Positions 16,980 through 25,738 of a stretch of 64,000 nucleotides of DNA are shown piece by piece. A program made the position numbers and the translations under genes. Each line of letters starts with the position of its first letter. The stretch's first letter is position 1. The notes beneath the pieces were generated by a model. That model was not told where the DNA came from. It worked only from the letters and a program-made list of their open reading frames with translations, and did no database searches. Source of the DNA: Pseudomonas japonica (GTDB lineage Bacteria > Pseudomonadota > Gammaproteobacteria > Pseudomonadales > Pseudomonadaceae); NCBI RefSeq assembly GCF_900188455.1, contig NZ_FZOL01000009.1:1-64000 (forward strand), read 5' to 3'.

Positions 16980-17831
16980 TCAGTATTTCTTGATGTTTTC
17001 CCAGCGCTTGATCAGGTCGGCGTTCTTCGTCGCCCATGCCTGCACGGCCTGCTCCACGGTCTGGCCGTCCTTCATCGCGCCGTTGATCGCGGTGATGTCG
17101 GACAGCGGCAGGTACACCCCGGCGATCAGCTCGCGGGCCTGCGGGTACTCGGCGGAGAAGCCCTTCTTGCCGACCCAGTAGTAGCCCTGTGGCGGGGCGA
17201 AGGAGCCTTTCGGGTCCTTGAGGAACTTGACGTCGAACTTCTGCGCCATCCACGACGGCTCCCAGGTAGTGACGGCGATCCACTCCTTGCGGTCCACGGC
17301 GGACTTGAGCGCGGCGGTCATGGCCGCGGTACTGCCTTCGAGCAGGTTGAGCTTGAGGCCGTAGTCGGTGACGGCCTTGGCGGCGTCGCTCATCAGGCCC
17401 GAACCCGGCTCGATGCCGACGATCTTGTTGCCGAACTTGTCGGCGTTGGCGTTGAGCTCTTCCAGCGAGTCGATGGTGACGTAGCGCGGTACGGCGATGG
17501 CCTGGTAGAGGCCGTGGGAAACCGGCGAGATCTTTTCCAGACGGTTCTTGTTCTTGTTCCAGTAGTCCTGCGCGGCGTAGTCGATCTGCGAGGCGAGGAT
17601 CTGGATGTCACCCTTGCCCAGCGCGGCGTAGGCGATGCCCCATTCGGAGAAATTGGTCACCTTGACGGTGTAGCCGGCGTCTTCGAGGACTTTCCTGGTG
17701 ACGGTGGTGATCGGCGTCAGGTCTTCCCACGACAGGGTGCCCATGGTGATGGTCTTTTCCTCGGCCTGGGCCTGGAACACCGTGAGACCGACCATCGCGA
17801 GGGTGCAAAGGGCCTTGCGGAAGAATTTCAT
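16980..17831 (-). CDS. Periplasmic substrate-binding protein, OpuAC/ProX-like
   Basis: A 283-residue secreted protein with a signal peptide (MKFFRKALCTLAMVGLTVFQ, cleavage after AQA) and an OpuAC domain (TITMGTLSWEDLTPITTVTR; FSEWGIAYAALGKGDIQILA; WIAVTTWEPSWMAQKFDVKF). It should bind a betaine-like or amino-acid ligand, with Trp residues available for a cation cage. It is first in the transporter operon, with the permeases and ATPase downstream and the GntR gene divergent 610 bp away. Confidence 0.88.
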   Translation of the reverse strand: MKFFRKALCTLAMVGLTVFQAQAEEKTITMGTLSWEDLTPITTVTRKVLEDAGYTVKVTNFSEWGIAYAALGKGDIQILASQIDYAAQDYWNKNKNRLEKISPVSHGLYQAIAVPRYVTIDSLEELNANADKFGNKIVGIEPGSGLMSDAAKAVTDYGLKLNLLEGSTAAMTAALKSAVDRKEWIAVTTWEPSWMAQKFDVKFLKDPKGSFAPPQGYYWVGKKGFSAEYPQARELIAGVYLPLSDITAINGAMKDGQTVEQAVQAWATKNADLIKRWENIKKY

Positions 17832-18197
17832 CGTTGTGCGTCTCCGTTGTGGTGCTGGCCGGGCGCTTGAGAGTCGCCCGTTGATTGTTGTTGGTTTTTT
17901 CGTGCACTGCGTCTTTCACAACTTTCTGGCGGGGGTTTCTGACACCAGGAGCGACCTGATTACCCGCGCCACACCCCGGGAACACGGGTGTTGAACCGAG
18001 ATTCGCACGGGTTCGGGAGACGGTCAACGGAATTGTATTCTTTGTGTATACCGACAGAATTCAAAAAGAATTCAGAGAAAGTGCTATTTTCCCCAGTGTT
18101 TTCAGGGTTCTGACGGTGGCAGCGATGGTAGAAAAGCTGTCGCGGGTTGACATGCCCATGGCGGGATTTGATAAGGGCATGTCTCGTGGATGCCATA

Positions 18198-18290
18198 CGT
18201 AGGAGCGTGGCTTGCCCGCGAACGATCCCAGAACCGGCATCGCAATCCGGGACCGCTATGCGCTCCTTCGCGGGCAAAGCCCGCTCCAAG
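18198..18290. repeat. Inverted REP pair 3
   Basis: CGTAGGAGCGTGGCTTGCCC-GCGAA and an imperfect complementary arm ending GCGGGCAAAGCCCGCTCC flank a GGACCGC-containing centre. It splits the divergent promoter region into a transporter side and a GntR side. Confidence 0.75.
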
Positions 18291-18384
18291 AAGCCGCCTG
18301 CAGGCTCAAGAGAAATGAAACCAGGGATCAGACCCCTGTCGCAGACACGTCGATGTCGGTTCGCGCCGCTCATCGAAATACCTG

Positions 18385-18399
18385 TAGACACATTGTCTA
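18385..18399. promoter_or_regulatory. Palindromic operator (TAGACA-N3-TGTCTA)
   Basis: TAGACACATTGTCTA is a perfect 6-3-6 inverted repeat 43 bp before the GntR start. Short inverted repeats of this layout are typical GntR/FCD operators, so autoregulation is the likely role. Binding is inferred. Confidence 0.55.
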
Positions 18400-18417
18400 A
18401 TCCACCCCTATAGTCGT

Positions 18418-18432
18418 TATACAAATTGTAGA
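18418..18432. promoter_or_regulatory. Second operator-like palindrome (TATACA-N3-TGTAGA)
   Basis: TATACAAATTGTAGA is a near-perfect inverted repeat with the same 6-3-6 layout, ending 9 bp before the GntR start codon. Its TATACAAATTGT portion recurs in reverse orientation at 803-814. Confidence 0.5.
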
Positions 18433-18441
18433 CACAACCTG

Positions 18442-19182
18442 ATGAGTACGAAAAAGGCTCCCATGAAAGCCACCGCAACCGCCCTTTCCACTGCCGATGC
18501 CAGCCCGGATCGCAAGGCGCTTCTCGCCGAAGCGCTGCGCCGGCGCATCCTCAGCATGGAACTGGCGCCCGGCGCGGTGGTGGATGAACTGGCACTGTGC
18601 GACGAGTTCGGCCTGTCCCGACCACCGGTGCGCGAGTTGCTGCGGCAGATCGCCGCCGAGGGCTACATCGAGCTGGAAGCCAACCGCGCCCCGCGCGTGG
18701 CGGCCATGAGTCACGAGTCGCTGCGCGCCTTCTTCCTGGCCGCGCCGCTGGTGTACATCGCCACCACCCAGCTGGCCGCGACCCGCGCCACCGAGGCCGA
18801 GATCGACGAACTGCGCCGTATCCAGGCCCGTTTCCGCCAGGCCATCGAAGAGCAGCACGTGGAAAACCGCGTCATCTACAACGACGAGTTCCACCTCGAG
18901 ATCGGCAAGATGGCGCACAACGATTACCTGATGCCGAGCCTGCGCCGTGTGCTCATCGACCACGCGCGACTGGGCAAGATTTTCTACCGCCACCCGACCA
19001 CCGTGGACATGCAGAAGGACCTCGAACTGGCCTGCGACCAGCACGACCAGATCATCGAGGCCATCGCCCGCCACGACACCGAGGCCGCGGGACAACTGAT
19101 TCGCGAGCATATGGAATTGTCGCGCCGGCGCATGGCGGAGTACGCCGCACCGGAAGGCATGGAGGTATCGCTCGCGTTTTGA
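18442..19182 (+). CDS. GntR-family regulator, FCD type
   Basis: The 246-residue protein has an N-terminal winged helix (about 25-90; LALCDEFGLSRPPVRELLRQ) and an all-helical FCD ligand domain with probable metal-binding residues in YNDEFHLEIGKMAHN and the final LIREHMELSRRRMAEY. FCD regulators usually repress catabolic genes and release DNA when a carboxylate or amino acid binds. It heads the plus-strand cluster of oxidase, transporter, lyase and dehydrogenase genes and is divergent from the ABC transporter, so it probably controls both. Confidence 0.88.
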   Translation: MSTKKAPMKATATALSTADASPDRKALLAEALRRRILSMELAPGAVVDELALCDEFGLSRPPVRELLRQIAAEGYIELEANRAPRVAAMSHESLRAFFLAAPLVYIATTQLAATRATEAEIDELRRIQARFRQAIEEQHVENRVIYNDEFHLEIGKMAHNDYLMPSLRRVLIDHARLGKIFYRHPTTVDMQKDLELACDQHDQIIEAIARHDTEAAGQLIREHMELSRRRMAEYAAPEGMEVSLAF

Positions 19183-19275
19183 AAGACCCCGGCGCATGAA
19201 GGTTCGCGAGGTTTCGTGAAGCATTTCGGCCTGGGTGGCAACACCGGATCAAACAAGAACAGCCAGGTCCCTGAA

Positions 19276-20595
19276 ATGACAAAAGTAACCTCGTTGCCGG
19301 CCGACGACAGTTCGTGCGGCTGGTATCACCTGAGCCCCAGGCGCACGCCGCGGCCCGCGCACACCGGCACCAGCCGCGCCCGCTGGGTGGTGCTGGGCGC
19401 CGGCTATGTCGGCCTCGCCGCCGCACGCCAGCTGGCACTGAACTTCCCCGATGAGCAGGTCCTGCTGATCGAGGCCCAGGAAGTCGGCTTCGGCACCGCC
19501 GGTCGCAACGCCGGCTTCGCCATCGACCTGCCCCACGACATCGGTGCCGAGGACTACATCGGCGACATCGGTATCGCCAGGACCTGCCTGCGCCTGAACC
19601 TCACCGGGCAGAACTACCTGAAGGACCTGGTCGCCGCACACAACATCGATTGCCAGATGAAGTTCTGCGGCAAGTACCAGGCCGCCGTCGAGGACCGCGG
19701 CATCGCCGTGCTCGACGCCTATCGCCGTGGCCTGGAAAAGCTCGGCCAGCCCTTCGAGGTGATCGAAGGCGCCGACCTCCCCGAGCATATCGGCACGCAC
19801 TTCTACCGCAAGGCGCTGTTCACCCCGGGCACCGCGCTGATCCAGCCATCGGCGCTGGTCAAGGGCCTGGCCGAGAGCCTGCCGGGCAACGTCGTCCTGT
19901 ACGAGAACACGCCGATCCTCGACGTCGAATACGGCGACAAGACCTTGCTGCGCCATGCCCGCGGCAGCATCATCGCGGACAAGCTGGTACTGGCCAACAA
20001 CGCCTTCGGCGGCCACTTCGGCTTCCTCAAGGGCGCCATGCTGCCGATCTTCACCTACGCCAGCCTGACCCGGCCGATGACCGGGCAGGAACAGGCGCGT
20101 CTGGGCGGCAAGCCGTACTGGGGGGTGATCCCCGCCGACCCGTTCGGCACCACGGTGCGACGCACCCCGGACAACCGCCTGCTGATCCGCAACAGCTTCA
20201 GCTTCAACCCCGACGGCCGGGCCAACCGCAAGTACCTGGAGCGTTACGTCGAGCGCCACAAGGCCTCCTTCGACCGGCGCTTCCCGATGCTCCCGGAGGT
20301 TGGTATCGAGTACACCTGGGGCGGTGCGCTGGCCATGTCGCGCAACCACGAGAGCTACTTCGGCCAACTGGCCCCGAACGTCTACGGCGCGCTGTGCTGC
20401 AACGGCCTGGGCGTCACCCGCGGCACCGCCACCGGCAAACTGCTGGCGGACTGGCTGGCCGGAAAGAAGAACGAACTGATCGACTTCCTCCTGCGCTCGC
20501 CGGGCCCCAACGCCAACCCGCCGCAACCGTTCCTGTCGTTGGGCGTGAATGCGAGCCTGAAGTGGGGACAGATGCGAGCCGGCAAAGAAAGCTGA
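19276..20595 (+). CDS. FAD-dependent amine/amino-acid oxidase (PuuB/DAO-like)
   Basis: A 439-residue flavoprotein with the FAD-binding dinucleotide fold (VVLGAGYVGLAAARQLAL) and FGTAGRNAGFAIDLPHD, the signature of gamma-glutamylputrescine oxidase-like members of the DAO family, plus a C-terminal GLGVTRGTATGKLLADWLAG flavin clamp. It should oxidise a secondary amine or N-substituted amino acid to an imine or aldehyde. ATG 19276 is chosen; a GTG at 19216 would add a non-conserved 20 residues. With the DapA-like and ALDH genes downstream it forms an oxidise-cleave-oxidise path. Confidence 0.82.
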   Translation: MTKVTSLPADDSSCGWYHLSPRRTPRPAHTGTSRARWVVLGAGYVGLAAARQLALNFPDEQVLLIEAQEVGFGTAGRNAGFAIDLPHDIGAEDYIGDIGIARTCLRLNLTGQNYLKDLVAAHNIDCQMKFCGKYQAAVEDRGIAVLDAYRRGLEKLGQPFEVIEGADLPEHIGTHFYRKALFTPGTALIQPSALVKGLAESLPGNVVLYENTPILDVEYGDKTLLRHARGSIIADKLVLANNAFGGHFGFLKGAMLPIFTYASLTRPMTGQEQARLGGKPYWGVIPADPFGTTVRRTPDNRLLIRNSFSFNPDGRANRKYLERYVERHKASFDRRFPMLPEVGIEYTWGGALAMSRNHESYFGQLAPNVYGALCCNGLGVTRGTATGKLLADWLAGKKNELIDFLLRSPGPNANPPQPFLSLGVNASLKWGQMRAGKES

Positions 20596-20613
20596 GCAAG
20601 GTGCTGGTCCCCC

Positions 20614-20657
20614 TGTAGGAGCGTGGCTTGCCCGCGAAGGAGCGCAAAGCGCTCCCG
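20614..20657. repeat. Single REP sequence
   Basis: TGTAGGAGCGTGGCTTGCCC followed by GCGAAGGAGCGCAAAGCGCTCC is one REP unit with its inner hairpin (GGAGCGC/GCGCTCC), between the oxidase and MFS genes. A second palindrome, CGCGCCGGCCCGGCGCG, follows at 20701-20717. Confidence 0.75.
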
Positions 20658-20796
20658 AAAATCACCCGGCCAGTTGAAATAAAGAAGCAGCAAACAGTGT
20701 CGCGCCGGCCCGGCGCGTGTTTACGGACTGAAGTTCCTTTTCAGCGCCGCGGACCCGCTCGGCCGGAAAACAGGTTCGATAGTGCAGGAAACAATA

Positions 20797-22125
20797 ATGA
20801 CAACTTCCAATCAATCCGTTGAAGACGTACCGCTCAACCGCTTTCACCAATTGCTCACCGCGCGCTCCGGCGGCGGCTCGTTCGTCGATGGCTACGTGCT
20901 CAGCATCATCGGCGTGGCCATGGTGCAGATGTCCGCCGGCCTGTCCCTGAGCGCCTTCTGGCAAGGCATGATCGCCGCCTCGGCGCTGATCGGGATCTTC
21001 TTCGGCGGCTTCCTCGGCGGCGCCCTGACCGACCACTTCGGGCGCAAACGCATCTTCTTCGTCGGTCCGACCCTGTTCATCCTCGGTTCGCTGGCGCAGT
21101 TCTGGGTCGAATCCGGGCCCATGCTGTTCGCCCTGCGCTTCCTCATCGGCGTCGCGGTCGGCATCGAATACCCGGTGGCCACCGCGCTGCTGGTGGAATT
21201 CCTGCCGAAGAAATACCGCGGCCCGCGCCTGGCCACCCTGACCATCCTGTGGTTCGCCGGTGCCGCCTTCGCCTATATCGTCGGCCACTTCCTCCTCGCT
21301 TCCGGCGACGAGAATGCCTGGCGCCTGGTGCTGGCCAGCCCGGTGGTGATCGGCGCGATCCTCTTCGCCCTGCGCACGGGTACCCCGGAGTCGCCACGCT
21401 GGCTGCTGAGCAAAGGCCGCGCGAAGGAGGCCGAGGCGATCATCAAGCAGGTCTACGGCCAGACCTTCTCCCTGAAGAACCTGCCCGAGCAACCCCGGGA
21501 ACAGAAGGTGTCGTTCCTCAACCTGCTGCACTCCGGCTACGGCAAACGCATGCTGTTCGTCAGCATGTTCTGGTCGTGCTCGGTGATCCCGGTGTTCGCC
21601 GTGTACTCCTTCGCGCCGAAGGTCCTCGAAGCGCTGAACCTGAAAGGTGACTGGGCGTCGTTCGGCTCGGTGGCGATCACCCTGCTGTTCGTCATCGGCT
21701 GCATCATCGCCACCCGCCTGATCAACCGCATGGGCCGGCGCAGCATGCTGATCCACAGCTTCCTCTGGTCCGGCCTGGCCCTGCTCGGCCTGGCCTCGAT
21801 GCACGACGGCTCGCCGACCCTGGTGCTGGTGCTGTTCGGTGCCTACGCCCTGTTCATCGGCGGCGCCCAGGTGCTGCAACTGGTGTACCCCAACGAACTG
21901 TTCCCCACCGAGATCCGCGCCGTGGCCGTGGGCGTCGGCACCTCGCTGTCGCGTATCGGCGCCGCCGTCGGGACCTGGCTGGTACCGATGTCGCTGCAGA
22001 GCTTCGGCATCGCCCAGACCATGTATGCCGCCGCCATCGTCACCCTGATCGGTCTGCTGTTCGCCTGGGCCCTGGCCCCGGAAACCCGTTCCCTGACTCT
22101 GCAACAAGCCGCCTCGCTTGGCTGA
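20797..22125 (+). CDS. MFS transporter, sugar-porter-like/metabolite:H+ symporter
   Basis: The 442-residue protein has 12 predicted membrane segments and MFS signatures GGFLGGALTDHFGRKRIFFV (loop 2-3), GIEYPVATALLVEFLPKKYR and PESPRWLLSKGRAKEAE. It is an inner-membrane importer, most like metabolite:proton symporters. The start at 20797 has AGGAA about 10 bases upstream. It lies between the oxidase and lyase genes of the cluster, so uptake of the pathway substrate, or of a different stereo- or N-substituted form from that taken by the ABC transporter, is a reasonable inference. Confidence 0.85.
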   Translation: MTTSNQSVEDVPLNRFHQLLTARSGGGSFVDGYVLSIIGVAMVQMSAGLSLSAFWQGMIAASALIGIFFGGFLGGALTDHFGRKRIFFVGPTLFILGSLAQFWVESGPMLFALRFLIGVAVGIEYPVATALLVEFLPKKYRGPRLATLTILWFAGAAFAYIVGHFLLASGDENAWRLVLASPVVIGAILFALRTGTPESPRWLLSKGRAKEAEAIIKQVYGQTFSLKNLPEQPREQKVSFLNLLHSGYGKRMLFVSMFWSCSVIPVFAVYSFAPKVLEALNLKGDWASFGSVAITLLFVIGCIIATRLINRMGRRSMLIHSFLWSGLALLGLASMHDGSPTLVLVLFGAYALFIGGAQVLQLVYPNELFPTEIRAVAVGVGTSLSRIGAAVGTWLVPMSLQSFGIAQTMYAAAIVTLIGLLFAWALAPETRSLTLQQAASLG

Positions 22126-22167
22126 GCGCGGCTCGAAACTTCCTTGCGTCCAACTGGAGAGACCCAC

Positions 22168-23070
22168 ATGAAATTCGCAGGCATCTACACCCCCGCCGTC
22201 ACCCCGCTGAACGCCGACGGCAGCATCGACAAGGCCGGCTTCGCCGACGTCCTGGACTACCTGGTCGAGTCGAAGATCCACGGCATCATCATCGGCGGCT
22301 CCACCGGCGAGTACTACGCCCACACCGCCCAGGAGCGCGTCGAACTGGCCGCCCAGGCCAAGGACGTGATCAATGGCCGCCTGCCGCTGATCGTCGGTAC
22401 CGGCGCGATCCGCACCGAAGACTCGGTGGCCTTCGCCAGGCACGCGAAGGAAATCAAGGCCGACGCGCTGCTGGTCGGCACCCCGCCCTACGCCCTGCCG
22501 ACCCAGCAGGAGATCGCCGTGCATGTGAAGGCCGTCGACGCCGCCGCCGACCTGCCGATCATGCTCTACAACTACCCGGGCCGCATGAGCGTGAGCATGG
22601 GCCCCGAGTTCTTCGATGCCGTGGCTGACGTGAAGAACATCGTCGCGATCAAGGAAAGCTCCGGCGACATGAACCAGCTGCACCGCCTGGCCACGAAGTA
22701 CCCGCACATCTCGCTGTCCTGCGGCTGGGACGACCAGGCCCTGGAGTTCTTCGCCTGGGGTGCCGACAGCTGGGTCTGCGCCGGCTCCAACTTCATCCCG
22801 AGCGAGCACGTGGCCCTGTACGAGGCCTGCGTGATCGAGAAGGACTTCGCCAAGGGCCGCCGGATCATGGCCGCCATGATGCCGCTGATGGACTTCCTCG
22901 AAGGCGGCAAGTTCGTCCAGTCGATCAAGCATGGCGTCAGCCTCAACGGCCTGCGTACCGGCGGCGTGCGCGCCCCGCTGCAAGGCCTGGACGCTGCCGA
23001 ACAGGCCGAGCTGGCCCAGGTCGTCGCCACCCTGAAAAGCACCATCGCTACCATCGTCGAGGGCAAGTGA
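22168..23070 (+). CDS. DapA/NAL-family lyase or deaminase
   Basis: The 300-residue (alpha/beta)8-barrel protein of the dihydrodipicolinate synthase family carries GGSTGEYYAHT, the Tyr pair in LYNYPGR (Y134/Y136) and the Schiff-base Lys in AIKESSG (K162). Catabolic members of this family deaminate pyrroline-4-hydroxy-2-carboxylate or cleave keto-acids. Placement between a FAD oxidase and an aldehyde dehydrogenase gene argues for a catabolic role rather than lysine biosynthesis. GGAGAG lies before ATG 22168. Confidence 0.85.
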   Translation: MKFAGIYTPAVTPLNADGSIDKAGFADVLDYLVESKIHGIIIGGSTGEYYAHTAQERVELAAQAKDVINGRLPLIVGTGAIRTEDSVAFARHAKEIKADALLVGTPPYALPTQQEIAVHVKAVDAAADLPIMLYNYPGRMSVSMGPEFFDAVADVKNIVAIKESSGDMNQLHRLATKYPHISLSCGWDDQALEFFAWGADSWVCAGSNFIPSEHVALYEACVIEKDFAKGRRIMAAMMPLMDFLEGGKFVQSIKHGVSLNGLRTGGVRAPLQGLDAAEQAELAQVVATLKSTIATIVEGK

Positions 23071-23071
23071 A

Positions 23072-24562
23072 ATGGCCGAACTGCTGAGCAAGGCGGAATA
23101 CGTGGCCCTGGCCGCGAAACTGCAACCACGTAACCAGGCCTTTATTGACGGCGAATTCCGCGACGCCATCGGCGGCCGCACCTTCGTCACCACCAACCCG
23201 GCCACCGGCGAGAAGCTGGCCGAAGTGGCTGCTTGCGATGTGCAGGACGTCAACGTTGCCGTTGCGGCGGCCAAGGCTGCCTTCGAAGACGGTCGCTGGA
23301 GCGCGCTGACCCCGGGTGCCCGTAAAAAGGTCCTGCTGAAGTTCGCCCAGCTGCTGGAAGACAACACCCATGAACTGGCCGTGCTGGAAGCCCTGGACAG
23401 CGGCAAGCCGGTCAGCGAGTGCCAGAACGTCGACGTGCCGGAGACCATCCACACCCTGCGCTGGCACGCCGAGCTGATCGACAAGATCTACGACGCCACC
23501 GCACCGACCGGTTCGGCCGCGGTGACCCTGGTGGTGCGCGAGGCCATCGGCGTGGTCGGCCTGGTGCTGCCGTGGAACTTCCCGCTGCTGATGCTGGCCT
23601 GGAAGATCGGCCCGTCGCTGGCCGCCGGTTGCTCCATCGTGGTCAAGCCGGCCAAGGAAACCACCCTCACCGCCCTGCGCGTCGCCGAGCTGGCCCATGA
23701 GGCGGGCATCCCCGCTGGCGTGTTCAACATCGTCCCCGGCGGCGGTCGTGAAGCCGGCGAAGCCATCGGCCGGCACATGGACGTGGCCATGGTCAGCTTC
23801 ACCGGTTCCACCGATACCGGACGCCTGTTCCTCAAGTACGCCTCCGAGTCCAACCTCAAGCGCGTGGTCCTGGAACTGGGTGGCAAGAACCCGGCCGTGG
23901 TCATGAACGACTGCGAAGACCTCGACTCGGTGGCCCGGTTCGTCACCGCCGGGGCCTTCTGGAACATGGGCGAGAACTGCTCCGCCTCCTCGCGCCTGAT
24001 CGTCCACAAGGACGTCAAGGACGAACTGCTGTCGCTGATCTCCAAGCATGTGAAGGACTGGAAACTGGGCGACCCGCTGGACCCGGACAACCGCCTCGGC
24101 GCCATGGTCAGCAAGGCGCACTTCGACAAGGTCCGTTCCTACCTGGAATACGCCGCCGAGCAGAAGCTCAGCGTCGCCCTGGGTGGCGAGACCCGGGATG
24201 GCGTGTACGTGCAGCCGACCATCGTCGATGGCGTGGCCCGCGACAGCCGCCTGTTCGTCGAGGAGATCTTCGGCCCGGTGCTGAGCGTGACCACCTTCGA
24301 CACCATCGACGAAGCCATCACGCTGGCCAACGACACCATCTACGGCCTGGCCGCCTCGGCCTACACCGGCAGCCTGCGCAATGCCCTGCGCCTGTCGCGG
24401 GAGATCCGCGCCGGTGTGGTCACGGTCAACTGCTTCGGCGAAGGCGATGCCTCGACGCCGTTCGGAGGCTACAAGGAGTCCGGATTTGGCGGTCGCGACA
24501 AGTCGATCTGGGCGCATGATCAGTACACGGAGCTGAAGACCATCTGGATCGACGCTTCGTGA
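23072..24562 (+). CDS. Aldehyde dehydrogenase (PuuC/KauB-like)
   Basis: A 496-residue NAD(P)-dependent aldehyde dehydrogenase with Cys303 (MGENCSASSR) and Glu268 (LELGGKNP). Its N-terminus (AAKLQPRNQAFIDGEFRDAI) resembles gamma-glutamyl-gamma-aminobutyraldehyde dehydrogenase. It starts one base after the lyase stop, so translation is coupled. It should oxidise the aldehyde or semialdehyde made by the preceding steps, but the physiological substrate is not fixed by sequence. Confidence 0.88.
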   Translation: MAELLSKAEYVALAAKLQPRNQAFIDGEFRDAIGGRTFVTTNPATGEKLAEVAACDVQDVNVAVAAAKAAFEDGRWSALTPGARKKVLLKFAQLLEDNTHELAVLEALDSGKPVSECQNVDVPETIHTLRWHAELIDKIYDATAPTGSAAVTLVVREAIGVVGLVLPWNFPLLMLAWKIGPSLAAGCSIVVKPAKETTLTALRVAELAHEAGIPAGVFNIVPGGGREAGEAIGRHMDVAMVSFTGSTDTGRLFLKYASESNLKRVVLELGGKNPAVVMNDCEDLDSVARFVTAGAFWNMGENCSASSRLIVHKDVKDELLSLISKHVKDWKLGDPLDPDNRLGAMVSKAHFDKVRSYLEYAAEQKLSVALGGETRDGVYVQPTIVDGVARDSRLFVEEIFGPVLSVTTFDTIDEAITLANDTIYGLAASAYTGSLRNALRLSREIRAGVVTVNCFGEGDASTPFGGYKESGFGGRDKSIWAHDQYTELKTIWIDAS

Positions 24563-24606
24563 GCTGAAACCCGGGTGCTGTTCTGACGGAGTTCGGCACC
24601 TGACCC

Positions 24607-24640
24607 GGCCACCGCCCCACGCAGGCGGTGGCCACTCTTC
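24607..24640 (+). terminator. Terminator-like hairpin after the aldehyde dehydrogenase gene
   Basis: GGCCACCGCC and GGCGGTGGCC form a perfect 10-bp stem with a 7-base loop, followed by the pyrimidine-rich ACTCTTCTCC. It likely ends the GntR-to-dehydrogenase transcript. The remaining gap to 24815 holds no recognisable gene. Confidence 0.6.
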
Positions 24641-24815
24641 TCCACTTCGCGGTACAGCGAACGAGCAGCACGGCCCGTGCAGGCCACTACAACGCTGCGG
24701 CGCTGACGGTTCCCGAGTCTTCGGGCGACCACACAATTCCCATACCCAAAAACCCGTCCGCACGACCGCCGGAGAGCGCTCGCGTGCGTACCCATGCACA
24801 GACTTTCTACTGCCC

Positions 24816-25727
24816 ATGCTCGCCTCGAACGTTTCAACCCACAGCTCCACCCTCGGTCATCGCAATGCGCTGATCGTGGCCCATATCGCCGCCGTGCTCT
24901 TCGGTCTTACCGGCATCCTCGGCGCCCTTATCCACTCGTCCGCCTCGGTCATCACCTTCGGTCGCGCGGCCTTCGCCGTGCTCGCCCTCGGGGCCGTGGC
25001 GCAGTTGCGGAAACGCGGTGTGTTCCACCAGTTGAACTGGCGCAAGTTCGGCGTCATGGCCTTCAGCGGCGTGCTGCTGACCTCGCACTGGGTGAGCTTC
25101 TTCATCGCCATCAAGGTCGGTGGCGTGGCCGTGGCGACCCTTGGTTTCGCCAGCTTCCCGGCCTTTATCGCGGTGCTCGACCTGCTGGTGTTCCGCGAGC
25201 GCATCGGCGCCAGCGAAAGCCTGCTGTTGCTGCTGGTCAGCCTGGGTCTGGTGCTGGTGGTGCCGTCCTTCGACCTGCTCGACCAGGGCACGGTCGGCCT
25301 GCTCTGGGGCCTGGGTTCGGGCTTATCCTTCGCCCTCCTGGCGATCACCAACCGCCGTGGCCTGCAGGGCATGAACGCGGTGCAGGTGGCGTTCTGGCAG
25401 AACCTCACCGTGGCCGTGCTGGTGGCGCCGTTCGCCCTCGATACGCTGCTGGTGCATGGCCTGAGCCACAGCGACTGGATCTACCTGGCGATGCTGGGGA
25501 TCTTCTGCACCGGGCTGTCCCAGTACCTGTTCGTCAAGAGCCTGGAAGGGCTGGAGGCGCGCAGCGCGGGGATGATCATCGCCCTGGAGCCGGTGTATGC
25601 GATCGCCTGCGCCTGGTGGCTGTTCGGCGAGCAGCCGTCGCTACGGATGGTCGCGGGCGCGTCGTTGATCATCCTCGCCACGGTGCTCTCGGCGTGGGGG
25701 AAATTGACGGCGGAGCAGGTGCATTGA
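24816..25727 (+). CDS. EamA/DMT-family transporter
   Basis: A 303-residue protein with ten membrane segments in two EamA repeats (ALIVAHIAAVLFGLTGILGA onwards; WGLGSGLSFALLAITNRRGL onwards), and the second-repeat end QYLFVKSLEGLEARSAGMII then LEPVYAIACAWWLFGEQ. It is probably an inner-membrane metabolite or amino-acid exporter of the drug/metabolite superfamily. It stands alone between a terminator and palindromic element copy 2. Confidence 0.83.
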   Translation: MLASNVSTHSSTLGHRNALIVAHIAAVLFGLTGILGALIHSSASVITFGRAAFAVLALGAVAQLRKRGVFHQLNWRKFGVMAFSGVLLTSHWVSFFIAIKVGGVAVATLGFASFPAFIAVLDLLVFRERIGASESLLLLLVSLGLVLVVPSFDLLDQGTVGLLWGLGSGLSFALLAITNRRGLQGMNAVQVAFWQNLTVAVLVAPFALDTLLVHGLSHSDWIYLAMLGIFCTGLSQYLFVKSLEGLEARSAGMIIALEPVYAIACAWWLFGEQPSLRMVAGASLIILATVLSAWGKLTAEQVH

Positions 25728-25738
25728 GTTAGTGAGCG

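Larger units (their letters stand above)
17832..18441. promoter_or_regulatory. Divergent control region of the transporter and catabolic clusters
   Basis: The 610-bp gap carries, from left to right, an AT-rich stretch with TTTGTGTATACC at 18041-18053, GAATTC repeats at 18057-18073, a REP pair at 18198-18290, and two palindromic operator-like sequences directly before the GntR gene. No gene was seen inside. Confidence 0.6.
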
